A program made the position numbers and the translations under genes. A DNA stretch of 64,000 nt. Source: Vitellaria paradoxa. Lineage: Eukaryota > Streptophyta > Magnoliopsida > Ericales > Sapotaceae. The notes beneath the pieces are model-generated. The model saw only the letters and a program-made list of their open reading frames with translations, was not told the origin of the DNA and searched no databases. The stretch covers positions 4,657,062 to 4,721,061 of the forward strand of contig CM034241.1 of assembly GCA_019916065.1 (NCBI GenBank), read 5' to 3'. Below, in pieces: positions 47,313 to 59,367 of this stretch (position 1 is its first letter; the number at the start of each line of letters is the position of its first letter).

Positions 47313-48467
47313 GGTTACCACACTGCTGAGCAGGTCTTTGCTGGGGCTGCCCTTGGCCTTGTTCTCGGAGTCGGTTGGCACTGGGCGGTGAATTCTTTGC
47401 TCAGATGTTGCTTTCCGACTATTTAAGAGAGTGCCTTTGGGGTGTTGTTTTATGTCAAGGATACTTCGCATATACCCAATGTGTTGAAATTTGAGTATGA
47501 TAATTCAAGAGCTGCTCGGAAGCTTGAGTCTTACAAGCGATCTAACTAAGAAAGATTAAATGGGTAAGTGGGTTTCCAATGTTTTCATTCTTTTGTAGAT
47601 TATGTATGTATTCTGAATTCTGAATTTGAAAACACTTTTTTAAGATGTCCTTTGTAAAATTAATTAAGCTGAACAATGTACAATTAGCATGTTTAAACAA
47701 GCAGAATCCTTTTGATTGTGGTGTTGCTAGCCCCACAAAAAAAAAAAAAAAAAAAGAAGAAGAACAGGATAATTACTTTTTAACCCATTGTACTTAAGGT
47801 AAAAATTACTTACATTTTTTAAATTTTAAAACCCTATTTTTGTATCTTGTACATTGGGTTAATGTGAAATTATAAATGACGTTAAATTTTCAAGTGAAAA
47901 GACAAAAATGCCTATTAAAAATTAAATAGAATCAATAAGTGCAAGTGTTGGTAATATAAAATACAAGAGGTATAATTGTAATTTTTAAACTTATTTAGAG
48001 TTAAAATCATCATGTTTGACAGAATTTTTAATATTTTTACTTTAATTCAAAGTATTAGAGATGTAAAGATAGATTTTTTAAGTTTAAGATTATAAGTGAT
48101 TTTCACTTTTAAATATATGAGGGTAAAAAGGTATTTGTTACCAAAAAGAAAAAAGAAAAAAAATTTAGGATGAGCTTCTTTTGCTAGGCTCCTGATTGGT
48201 AATGTTTTTATTTTCTATTTTTTTATTTATATTTTTAAAATTTTATACAGTGACAACAAAAATATGTTTCTGCAACTATTTTATCTAAAAAAGTTTATAT
48301 CAAAAAAATCATGTTCTACTACATTCACGAATACAAAGTTTGGGGTGTGCACAACTAAATCGGTCAAACCAAATCAAACCGGCTCTTTTGGTTTAGTTAT
48401 TTTAATCGATGGTTTTTTTATTATAGTTTGAAAAATTGCACGGTTTGGCTCGGCCCGTGGCTTGAGA

Positions 48468-49040
48468 CACGGGCGGAGCTATGTTGGGGCAAGGGAGGCA
48501 AGTGACCCCCCTCAATTTTTTAGATAAAATTACTAAAATACCCTCCTTATTATTTTAATTTTATTTAAAAATTAAATTAATTAAAAATTAAGATATTTTG
48601 ATTTTATTAAAAATTTAAAGTTAACTCAAATTTTTTTAACATATAAAAAGTTTAAAAGAATTAAACTTGGTATTTTTTGTGAAATAAAGTGTATCTTTTA
48701 ATACATTATTGTATATTTTTGTTTATACTATTAGTAAATTTAGCATATAACATAATAAATTCTATAGATAATAAAATTTAATAATAATTATATTTTTTGT
48801 AGTAAAGGATATTTTTTAATAAACTTCAGGTGCTTGAACCATTAACTGTGAGAAATATATTCACTAGTTAATACTCAAGAATAATTTATTTTCTCTCTAA
48901 AAATAACATCGTTTTTCTCCTACTCTTAATTGAAAAATAAGTCGATTGTTATTTGTTCTTGGGTGTTCGGTGCCCCACTTGGCGCCCGGTGCCCTCTGGC
49001 ACCCGGTGCCCCCTGGGCAAAAATTCTGGCTCCGCCCTTG
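48468..49040. mobile_element. hAT-like non-autonomous DNA transposon
   Basis: The left end CACGGGCGGAGCTATG and the reverse complement of the right end, CAAGGGCGGAGCCAG, form a terminal inverted repeat of the common plant hAT type. Flanks GCTTGAGA and ACTTGAGA (48460-48467 and 49041-49048) are a 7-of-8 match for an 8-bp target duplication, and the site is empty in block X (near 6797). The interior is AT-rich with a GC-rich cluster of GGTGCCC/GGCACCC repeats just inside the right end. Confidence 0.85.
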
Positions 49041-51172
49041 ACTTGAGAGGTAGGTTATTCGAACCAAATGAATACTATTGTATATAATATGTTAAATATA
49101 TAAATTTAAACAAAGCATAAAAGTATTTGTATCGTATATAATTGCTAATCTTGAATTAAATCTAAATCTACATTTAAGTTAAATGTCGTCCAACTCCATT
49201 TTTAGATTCTATTTTCTTACAATCGTTTTAATTAATAAGAAGATATGTGTAGACCAATTTAAAGACAAATACAAAGTTGCAAACGGAACAGAAGCTGATA
49301 TTTAGCTGAATTGATTCGACTACAGAGCTAATCTTCCATTGTAGATGTGCACGATATCTAAGGATCAAAATGGGTTCAATTTTTACGGAAGAGATGACCA
49401 TTATTTAATTTGTAATTAATATCATTTCTTATTTGCCTTAAAAGATTCTGAGGGAGCTTTCTTATTCTCCTCTAGTGTTTTCTATTGTACATGTTGGGGT
49501 GCTTCCGAAAAAAAAAAAAAAAAAAAAAAAAAAGGTTCGTATATCTTGGGGATTTCAGGATTTGTAGTTCATCTAAAGTTTAAGATTGTGAGAAGTAAGA
49601 AATGCGATATCATATGTTAATTGGCATTGTTTTGTAGTGCTTTCATTTCTCTCTCTCTCTTTCTCTCTCTTCGTGACATATATGAATTCTATTCCTTCGT
49701 TTATTTTTGTCACGAAGTATATTTTTTTGTGAGATTTTATGAAATTATGTCTTTTCTTCACAATCTATGTTTGAGCCTATGTTTTTGTGTGCTTGTATGG
49801 AGAAACTAGTAGTTTCATATTTTCTTAATGATCTGAAGTGCTCTCCTTGTTTCTTTGCCAGGTCAATTGATTCAAATCCTGTGACCCAGGATCCTGTTTC
49901 TGCCTGTGCGAGGATGAGTCATATAAATCTGACTCATTTGGAACTGTGTGTTCCAGAAAACGTTGTCTGGGAGCAGATAGCATTAGGAGGATACTCAACT
50001 CTTCTGCAACACTAAGGCAGCAGTTTCAGCTGAAGCTAAATCACTGGATATGCCTCCTCTTCTATTTGGATTAAGAATTTATCAAAAGAAAAAAGAAAAG
50101 GAAAAAGAAAGAGATAGAAATTAAAGATTACTACTCATATTTGGTTTGCGATTAAAAATGGAAGAAAAAGTGCATGGAGTTTGAGAAATTAAAAATAATT
50201 AAATTAAAAAATTAATTAATTGATTAATGTCTTTTATTTATATTTTTAAGTCTATTCAAAGCAAGATGTATCTAGAATTTTATATTTTTTCTTCCTATTT
50301 TTTCTACCTTTTACTTTTGTCCTCACTTTACTTTTCCCTCTAACAAATTCTCACTCCAAACACCTCCTTAGTCTTTTTGATTTGTTGTTTTGTTTTATTG
50401 TTTTTTAATATTTTGCTTTTTGAGTATAAGCATGCATATATAATATTGTCAATCCACAACCGTATTTTTCAACAATTACAATAGTAGATCATATGTTTGT
50501 TCCTTCATATTTCTTTTGAGAAATTGAGTAAAAGAAAAGGCTAACCTTTTGGGAGCATTAAAAAAAAAAACAAAAAACAAAAGAAAAGGAAGTGAGAAAT
50601 GGAGAGGAAAAGAGGGGAAAAAAAAAAAGAAGAGAGAGAGTGAAGGAATGAGATAACTTCTATTATGATCTTTTGGCCTTAGTTAATAGGAGTGAACACA
50701 TGCTTCCGCATCTATTCTTTATTGGCTCAGTTTCACAGAATAAACTTATGCGCTTCCCCGTGTACCCCTTTGACTAAGTCTCATGATTAAATTTCATCTA
50801 ATTTTGTCAACGACTATTTCTTAACTTATTAGATATGAGTATTTCAACCGTGCATACAAGAAATTTTGAGACTTTTAGTCGGGGACATATCATTATCCCT
50901 ATATTTTCGGTATTTCTCCACAAAATCAAATTCAATAACCTAATGTGTGAAATCAAAAATCAATATACACATATACATATAGGATCAAGTTCATTACATT
51001 ATCATTATCATTATTGGAGACTTAGGTCCACATATTAAGCTATACATTTACGAAATTCTAAGCACCATGTCTTCCTATATTATTCATATACCCATCAACT
51101 CAATTATTAAGCTGCACTTCTTCACATCTTCACAGCTACCACATAAGTTAATTAGTGAAAGATGTGAAGTGA

Positions 51173-51530
51173 CAAAAATTCAAAAATCTAGGAAAAAGAT
51201 TTGGCATTAGGACAACACTTGACATAGGTGCCGTGTACGCAAGAAGAAGGCCGCCGTGCGCATGCCGGACTCTTAGGACATCAAACCCAAACCATCCACA
51301 CCCCGTGTGTGTGAAGAGGGACTTCGCAGGCCCGCGCCACTCGACTCACCACAAAAACTCAAAAATCTAGGAAAAACATTTGGCATTAGGACAACACTTG
51401 ACATATGTGTCATGTACGCGAGAAGAAGGACACCGTGCGCATGCCGGACTCTTAGACACCAAACCCAAACCATCCACATCCCTTGTGTGTGAAGAGGGAC
51501 TTCGCAGGCCCACGCCACTCGACTCACCAC
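51173..51530. repeat. Tandem duplication of a 179-bp unit
   Basis: Units 51173-51351 and 51352-51530 both read CTAGGAAAAA, TTGGCATTAGGACAACACTT, GTGCGCATGCCGGACTCTTA and GAAGAGGGACTTCGCAGG. Block X has a single copy (about 8937-9114). The duplication therefore postdates the block duplication, or one unit was lost in X. Confidence 0.9.
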
Positions 51531-52575
51531 TTCATGTGCACCAAACTCCCTTCTTTGTGCACACGGCGACCCCAAACCCAGAAAATATTACACGTGTTAA
51601 GCAATAGGCTTAATCATGGTAAGTAACCCAACTTCAACCTTTTTTTTTTGGTAAGTAACCCAACTTTAACTAAAAATTACCTCAACCACTAATCCATCCA
51701 ACTAACCAAACTCGATCCAAGCTAGCCCGACAAACATCACATAACTTCGTAAACAATATAAAACACAATAAAGAAATCCCGGTAATTACATATGGAAGTT
51801 GTTAAACTAAGATTTGATAACTAGGATCATTATTCGCAATTCGTCCGGTTAACGTTTGGACTATCCGAACGTTGTTTTTGAATATTATGTAAAATTAAAA
51901 CTTAATCCACTCGAGAGCATATTATTTAGATAAGACGTAGCTTAGAATATAGGACGCATCCTTGAACATTCAGATGGCTGTGGCAGTACCTCATTTTTTT
52001 CGAGATTCCCCATATATGATTTAGAAGTGGCATCAAGCAGACCTACCAATTCCCTAAACATTTACTTATATTCTTTATTTTGTTTCACTTGCTGCTGACT
52101 AGTTCGACCAGCGGTTTCTCTTAGGGGACCAAATTGGCATTTTTAATCAGTGAGAAATAAAAGTAAAATCAGTCTCGGTAGAATGTGAGATTATTTTTAT
52201 AATAAACTATTATTAAAAACAATTATGGTAATATAATAAAGTTTATGAAAATAATTTAAAAAAATTAAAAATATTTTAACAAAATTGATAACATTGGCAA
52301 TAAATTGGGTTAGTCCATGTGCGCAGTGCGCTGTGTTAGAGAAAAGACAATTAAAGTAGATAATTAAAGATTTGGGGAGTTGACAACTCCATGACCTGTA
52401 ATTAGGACTGTTGAATTAAAATTTAACGGTCCAAATATATTTATACTTTTTTTTAAATTAAAATAGTGTGAATATATCTTGACCACTGGATTAAAATCTA
52501 ATGGTCCCAAATTAAGATGATAGGACTCACGTAGTGTTGTTATGTCAGTTTCCCCCTCTTTCGATAATTAAACTA

Positions 52576-52713
52576 GGGGTGTGTTTGGAGTTAAAAAAAG
52601 TGAGACAAATTGAGAGTTCGTAATACGTGCAGTGAAAGAAAAAAATTAATGTGATATAAAATTAACAGAGATTTATGAAATTTTTTGTTGTTTGTTTACA
52701 AACTAAATAGAGC
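52576..52713. mobile_element. Short MITE in the upstream region of the intact P450
   Basis: A 138-bp segment absent from the disrupted sister (empty site near 13908). Ends GGGGTGTGTTTGG and, in reverse complement, GGCTCTATTTAGTTT, with CTA on both sides (52573-52575 and 52714-52716), fit a Harbinger-like MITE. It ends about 215 bases before the ATG. Confidence 0.7.
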
Positions 52714-52837
52714 CTAGAATGAATTAATAAAATTATATAAGATACTATAAAAATAATTATAAAGAATAATGACAAAAATAACTTCAGTGGAGGCGGCGGT
52801 TTCCATAACATACGCTGTGTTCCCGCCCATGGTTTCC

Positions 52838-52857
52838 TATATAAATGCCTTCACGTG
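52838..52857 (+). promoter_or_regulatory. Core promoter of the intact P450: TATA box and G-box
   Basis: TATATAAAT at 52838-52846 lies 83-91 bases before the start codon, a usual plant spacing. A perfect CACGTG G-box follows at 52852-52857, close to where transcription would start. The sister gene has CACATG there. Binding is inference. Confidence 0.6.
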
Positions 52858-52928
52858 CCTTGTTGGAGGCAAACACAACTCCTTCATCTTCCTTTCCTTT
52901 CATTCTGAGTATTATTAAGGAAACAAGC

Positions 52929-55860
52929 ATGGATGCCTTCTTCACATATCTATTGCCCTTTGTAATCTTCTTTGCATCACTATTCCTTATCTTTCGATCC
53001 AAAAAACCCAACACCTCAAATCTCCCACCGGGCTCAACTGGATGGCCGATAGTCGGAGAAAGTTTGAAGTACGGAATGCTAGGCCCAGAGAAGTACATTA
53101 CTGACAGAATGAACAGCTGCTCTCCCGATGTGTTTCAAACCTCCTTGTTGGGAGAGAAAATGGCTGTGTTTTGTGGGCCAGCAGGTAACAATTTTTTTTT
53201 TTAATTATTACATTTTTATTTTTAAGCATTTTTATTGGTTCTATTTTTTGATGTAACGAAAGCAATAAAATCTCAATTTTCCAAACAAAAGGTAGTAAGC
53301 AAAATTAAATTTTTGATAACAATGATGAAAAATTGCCCTGAAAGACTACAAAATGATATTTTTAAATCTTAAAAATGATTTCAATTGGATAATAGTATCA
53401 TGGGTTATTATAATATTATAGATTTCGTAATTTTTTATGAATGATTGAAAGAATATCTATCGGTAAATCTTTTAAGTTCACTAATTTCTACGGAACTTTT
53501 TTAAACTTTTGGAGCTCCAGCTATCCCTAACAACTTATCTGTAATTACTTCTATATCATTTTTTTTAATTATTAATAACATTCTAGGAAAATTAAGAAAC
53601 AATAAATTAAAGCAAATCACATTTTCATAGAATGAATCAAATTTTTTTAGGAAATATTAAGGTCCGATCAGTTTCTGTTTTAACGACAATAAAGTACAAT
53701 CTCATCGGTGTATATGGTACCAATGAATAATGCAGGCAACAAGTTCTTGTTCTCGAACGATAACAACCTTATCACTACGTGGCTGCCACTCTCAATGAGG
53801 AAGGTACTGATCTTCCCTTCATTCGTGAATAATTCGGTGAAGGACTTGGCAGCGTTGAAGCGCAATTTCATGCACGAAATTCTGAAGCCAGAAGCTCTCC
53901 GTCAATACATACCAATCATGGACTCCATGGCGCGAAAGCACATAGGAGAAGAATGGGCTCCTTTCGGGGAAGTCAAGGTTCATCCTCTGTCGAAGAAGTA
54001 CACTTTCGATTTGGCGTGTCGGTTGTTTATGCGCATTGAAAATCCCGAGGATATTAAAAGGTTGCTTGATCCTTTTAGTCTTGTCATAAACGGGATGTTC
54101 TCTGTGCCTGTTGATTTTCCTGGGACTGCTTTTAATCGGGCTCTCAGAGGGGGGAAAATGGTTCGCGATGAGCTTTTAAGAATCATTAGGCGGAGGCAAA
54201 AACAAGTGTCGGAGGAAAAGGATTTTGATGGTACCGATCTTTTGTCTCGGATGATACTTGCGGTGGACGATCAAAACGACAGGTTGATGAATGAAATGGA
54301 AATATCGAATAACATCGTAGGCTTGCTCGTTGCCAGTTATGACACTACGAGCACATCCATTTCGATGGTCTTGAGATATCTTGCTGAGCTTCCCCATGTA
54401 TATGATGAGGTTTTGAGAGGTAATAATTTTTGGTAATATTTGGAGGATCAATTTTTGGCGTAAATTTACCAATTTTTAAGTTTGGATATTTGACAAAATA
54501 CTAAATTTTATCTCTTTTTTGGTTCAACTCAAAAGTTATTAAAATTTTTATCAAACACATAAAGGGTTGTCAAAAATTGTTAAAAATTTTATTAAACACT
54601 TAAAAGTTATCAAAAATTATTAAAAGTTACTAAAAATTAATACTTATTTTACCAAACACATCAAAAATAACAATTTTGGCAAGAAAATGACAATAATTAC
54701 TAAAAATTTGACTTTTGAACAACTCCTTTATCAACACTTCTATAGTTGTTCCATTGTTATTACATTTTTATTTTACTATATATTTACTTTGTCCTTATTT
54801 ATATTAAAAATATAATTTTATTTTCATTCATTATAAATTTTAAATTCGTCCTGAATATTTGTGTATATATATATTCATGATCACCAGAGCAAATGGAGAT
54901 TGCAAAAGCAAAAGGTCCAGGGGAGTTGCTGAATTGGGAGTACATTCAGAAGATGAAGTACACTTGGAATGTGGCGCGCGAAGCTCTTAGGCTATCACCG
55001 CCGGCGCAGGGATCTTTTAGAGTGGCCATCACTGACTTCAAATATGCGGGTTTTACTATTCCCAAGGGATGGAAGGTATCATACTATTATCATAAGAGCT
55101 TCACATATTACTAAAAACATAACACAGTAGAAATTAAAAAGGAAATCGCAAAAACTTCGAAAAATTAAAATTAATCAAATTAATTAATTGATGTAATTTA
55201 TTTTATTATACTTTTAGATTAGTTCAAATAAAAACAAATATTTGAGATTTTAAATTTATTTGTCATTTTCTTTTACTTTTTTTTTTTACTTGGTTATCTC
55301 AAAAATGAATTTTGAGGATGACATATGGTTGATATTAGTCTCATAACATTAATCTTCTGACCCATTGGATTAAATTCAAATATATTCATACATTTTGTAA
55401 TTAAAAAAATACTTAAATAAATTCAGATCATTAAATTTAAATTCATTAGTTCATACACTTGGTGTCATAAAACTAAAACTACTATGATTGTGTCAGTCCC
55501 TCCCTTTCCCTCACTTATTAAATCCTAGCTCTAAACGGTGAAAAATTAATTTTGTTGCAGACATTTTGGACAGTCCACACGACACACAAGAATCCCAAGT
55601 ACTTTACGAACCCAGAGAAGTTTGATCCATCGAGATTTAATGGAAGTGGTCCAGCACCATACACATTTGTACCCTTTGGGGGAGGACCTCGAATGTGCCC
55701 CGGAAGAGAGTATGCCCGGCTTGAGATCCTGGTTTTCATCCACAACGTAGTCACAAGTTTCAAATTGAAGAAAGCCATTCCAAACGAGAAGATCGTATTC
55801 CACCAATCACCCACTCCATTGCACGGCCTTCCTGTTCTTCTTCAACCTCATGAAAAATAA
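52929..55860 (+). CDS. CYP716-like cytochrome P450 monooxygenase, intact
   Basis: Four exons, 52929-53184, 53736-54419, 54888-55075 and 55561-55860, all with GT-AG borders, join to 475 codons plus TAA, the usual length for this family. The N-terminus [20 protein letters not shown] is a membrane anchor (residues 4-22) and is followed by the hinge LPPGSTGWP (32-40), so the enzyme should sit on the ER facing the cytosol. Key motifs are I-helix ASYDTT (285-290), K-helix EALR (345-348), FDPSRF (397-402) and heme loop [10 protein letters not shown] with Cys422. The overall motif set is that of the CYP716 family of the CYP85 clan, whose known members mostly oxidise triterpenes such as beta-amyrin; the product of this one is unknown. 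It is the only undamaged host gene in the window. CYP716 membership is firm at family level, less so for subfamily. Confidence 0.92.
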
Positions 55861-58800
55861 TTCTCCAACACCTTGTTCTTTTATTTTTATCAAATTTATA
55901 TGTTTCCACCTTTGTCTTTATATTTATGTACTGTTGTTATTCTAATGAATAATCGCCGATTTAGTGGAATTCAAATGCAAAAACCCTGTCAAAGTTTGAA
56001 TAACTGAGGATATGGTATTATGAGTTTATACATTTATGGTATCAATTTTCTTGGAGTTGGTATGGAGTTTGGACGAAAGTGGTCATAATTCACCTATAAA
56101 TCAGTATAGAAATTTTAAAATGTGCTACAAGATAGATAAAAAAATGTGGTAATGATTAAATAAATACAAGCTCTAAGCCATTTGAATATTATAATATCAC
56201 CCTTATTTTATAAATGTCATAAATGAATTTTGAACCATTAATAATCTGTTATTTAATATTAAACAAAAATAGGAAATTATGGAAATATACATTTTTCCTT
56301 ACGTTAAAATATGTAAAATATTTAAAATAAGTTTAACAATACCTTTTAACTAATTTATCAAGATCCAGAAATTTAGCATTAATTGTCATGCCTTAAAGAA
56401 CAGCTTCTTATATATCATTTTTTTGAATTTTTTTATAAGTCTAAGAAATGGTAACATATATATATCTATATAATAAAACACATCTTTTGATTTGATATTT
56501 GTCCCAGTCATCACTAAAATTTTGCCACGTCATCACTTATTATATATTCGTATAATAAAACACATCATTTGAATTTAAAATTTAAATAAATATGTATATT
56601 ATAATTTGTAAAATTATACAAATTATATTTTACTTGTATTATCTATTATTAGTAATTAATATATGGATATCTATTAGATAAAGTCAACGATTTTTTTATT
56701 TAAAAAATATATTTAAAATTTAAATATATACATTTTTAAGCTATGTATCATTTATACAACAAAGAAGTTTAAAATTTTAACTTTAAGATATTTTCAACTA
56801 TTGAATTTGTTAAATAGATAGGATTATTTTTCTTTTTTTCTCACTCTTCTCATATTGTTTTAATACCTTTTATATAAACGATTTTAAATTAGTATTTTAA
56901 AAATGTGATAAATTTTGTAATAAATAATAAATTTTACACTTTAATCTCTTTTGATTAATGTTTTTTTATTTTTATAGGTTATTTTTACATTTTATTATAT
57001 AAGATAGCTTTATAAATTTAAGTTTGAGTTATTTACACGCCAAATTATATTTTTGTGCCTTCAGGTACGGGTAATTGCTAGTATATTATGTAAGTAAAAA
57101 TACTTTTGAGTCAGAAAAATATATCATGAATGATGTGGAGGTGGTAGAATTATGAACTAAAATAGTTTTTTTTTTTTTTTGCATTTATTATTTTCAAAAT
57201 CCATAAGTATCCTGCCTCATTCTATACTTTTTATGGTAAATATTTTTGATTGTGTAACCTTACTCATTATCTAAATATTTTTCTGATCATTTGGCATCTG
57301 GTATTAATAATGTTTGTAAAGTAATTAAATGACGCTATTTCAATATTCAAATGACTAGAGATTTATTATTACATAACAATTGTTTATGTTGTAACTAAAT
57401 ACCTAACTATTTATCTTTGGATATTCGCTTATACTTTTAGATTTTGCAAAATTTGAATTTTTGTTCAAATAATACTACTTTTAAAAAATATTTCCAATTT
57501 AATACTTTTTTAAAAATAATTCTTTATCCAATATTTTTCCTACTACATCATATCTTATTTTAAGAAAGAAGTTTAAATTATAAACAAGTATCTAAAAAAA
57601 TTAGAAAAAGTGAAAGAGTGTATTTTCATGGAGGTGGCCAAAAAGACAACCTAAGTGGAAAGAAAAGAAATACCTCTATTCATTGAACAAATCTAATAGT
57701 TAAGAATATCTCAAATTCAAATTCTTGAAATTTCTTATTACATATAGATATTGTATAATTTTATTTTCTGCTACCGCAGTAGGAGTTTATCCCTCCTTGA
57801 TTTTATCCTCATCTTACAATGATTAATTTTCTTATCTTCCATTTTCTCTTTTAACTACTATAGTTAATTTTGCATTTATGATTTAAAGTGTCATTTAATA
57901 GCCATTTTATTATTACTTGATTTTTTAATATTTATTAACTTTGAGGGCATAAATAAAATTTATATCCTTACATTATATATTGATACAAAATAAATTGATA
58001 TTTATTACACAACAATTGTTTATGTTATAGTTGAACACTTAATTGTTTATTTTTGGATATTCGCTTACATTTTTAGATTTTGCAAATTTGAATTTCTGCT
58101 CAAATAATATTATTTTTCAAAAATATTCCCAATTTAATACTCTTTTAAAAATAATTTCCAATCTAATATTTTTCCTACTATGAGTGCATTTAGAGTCCAA
58201 AAAAAAAAAATCAAAAGGTGGGATTGATGTGATATAAAAATGACAGATGACAAAATTTGATTGAAGAGATTTGAAAATTTTTGAAAGTTTTTTGAAGTTT
58301 TTTGATTTTTTTTAGGGTTCCAAACGAACCCTATATCATATCTTATTTTTAGAAAGATATTTAAATTATAGAAAAGTATTCAAAAAATTGAAAAGAGTGA
58401 TAGAGCATGTTTTTATGTGAAGTGATTGAAAAGACAAAGTGGTAAGTTATCATCATTTCATTCTATAAATTCAATTTTTATCCTCGTGTGATATATCAAG
58501 TAGTTATCATTCACGTTTATAATATATCAATTTGATTATATTTATAATTTTTTTATTTGTGTGGTTACTTGATTTCAATATTTTGTAATTTTTTAATAAA
58601 TAATTTTGCAGCTTAAAAGTTAGAAGAATGAGATAAAAAAATTACACAGGATAGGTCTTCTTAAATGTTTCGCCTAAAATCCTAAATGTCTAGACATGAC
58701 ACTATAAAACAGATTGTTGTGATTGTCATTTTTTTTAAATGGTGTCTGAATGGTAAAAAAATTGAAAAATTTGGTGTAAAAATTATACATGACGAAATTG

Positions 58801-59367
58801 AAAAAAATTTGTAACTTCTTGTAAGTTTTGATGGATTTGGGCATACCAAACAACACCTTAATATGCTTAATGTTGGCATAGATAGAGAGTTATGGGTCCC
58901 CTTAAGGCTAATGGAAGTTCAACCGATTGTTAACTTTAGAGAGTTTAGAAATTAGTTTAGATATGTGTAAATTAATCCGGATATTCCGAGTTATATAAAA
59001 AAAAAACTTATAATTTATTATTACTTTATTGAAATTGCGTCCCAAATTAATATTTTTAATTAGTAGGGATAAAAATTAAATTTGCCTAAAAAGAACCGGA
59101 GGTTTATTTTTACAATAAAATTATTAATTAAAATTAATTATAATAATATAACAAAATTTACGAGAATAATTAAAAAATAAAAAATGTCTTAATAAAAATT
59201 AATCATTTTAATAATAAATTCAACTTGTGCGTATGCGCTGTTATTTTCATAGCAAAATGCCACGTGTCCGCCCAAGTTTTCCTATATATTGCCTTGTTGG
59301 AGGCAGCCACACAACCGCTGCATCCTCCTCTTCTTCCATTAATCCTAATATTATTAAGGAAAGAAGC
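55861..59367. repeat. 3' flank of intact P450 and segmental-duplication copy C flank
   Basis: 55861-56478 matches 17394-18017, and 56479-59367 matches 1-2908 and 18018-20922 with more substitutions than those two show to each other. It is AT-rich and non-coding, and includes the relic promoter of the pseudogene (CACGTG near 59261 and TATATATT near 59282). Confidence 0.88.

Larger units (their letters stand above)
41023..47549 (+). pseudogene. LPP-gamma-type lipid phosphate phosphatase (PAP2), multiply broken
   Basis: Exon 1 (41023-41250) encodes LKAVTLTHVRYREGDPLGY and two membrane spans, ending EFIKVSVQQ. After an AT-rich intron, exon 2 starts at 42146 and is continuous with 47313-47549 once the Copia element is removed. 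PAP2 phosphatases use three motifs, K-x6-RP, PSGH-like and SR-x5-H. In this copy the RP of motif 1 reads CP (KVSVQQSCP). The frame is lost just before motif 2 (PASHSQ is in another frame; about 11 bases missing). A Copia element splits motif 3 between SRVYLGY and the following His. A TAA at 47424-47426 precedes the conserved tail VKDTSHIPNVLKFEYDN. In this family the enzyme removes phosphate from phosphatidate or dolichyl-type lipids in internal membranes. This copy cannot make an active enzyme. Confidence 0.9.
47651..52572. repeat. Segmental-duplication block X' (non-coding part)
   Basis: Homologous to 6016-10087 and, after the LINE site, to 13474-13910. It begins in the LPP 3' flank about 100 bases after its stop codon. 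Relative to X it carries the hAT element at 48468 and a 179-bp tandem duplication, and it lacks the CACTA and LINE insertions. The A-run near 49509 and the CT microsatellite near 49650 are also shared. No convincing gene was found. Confidence 0.88.
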
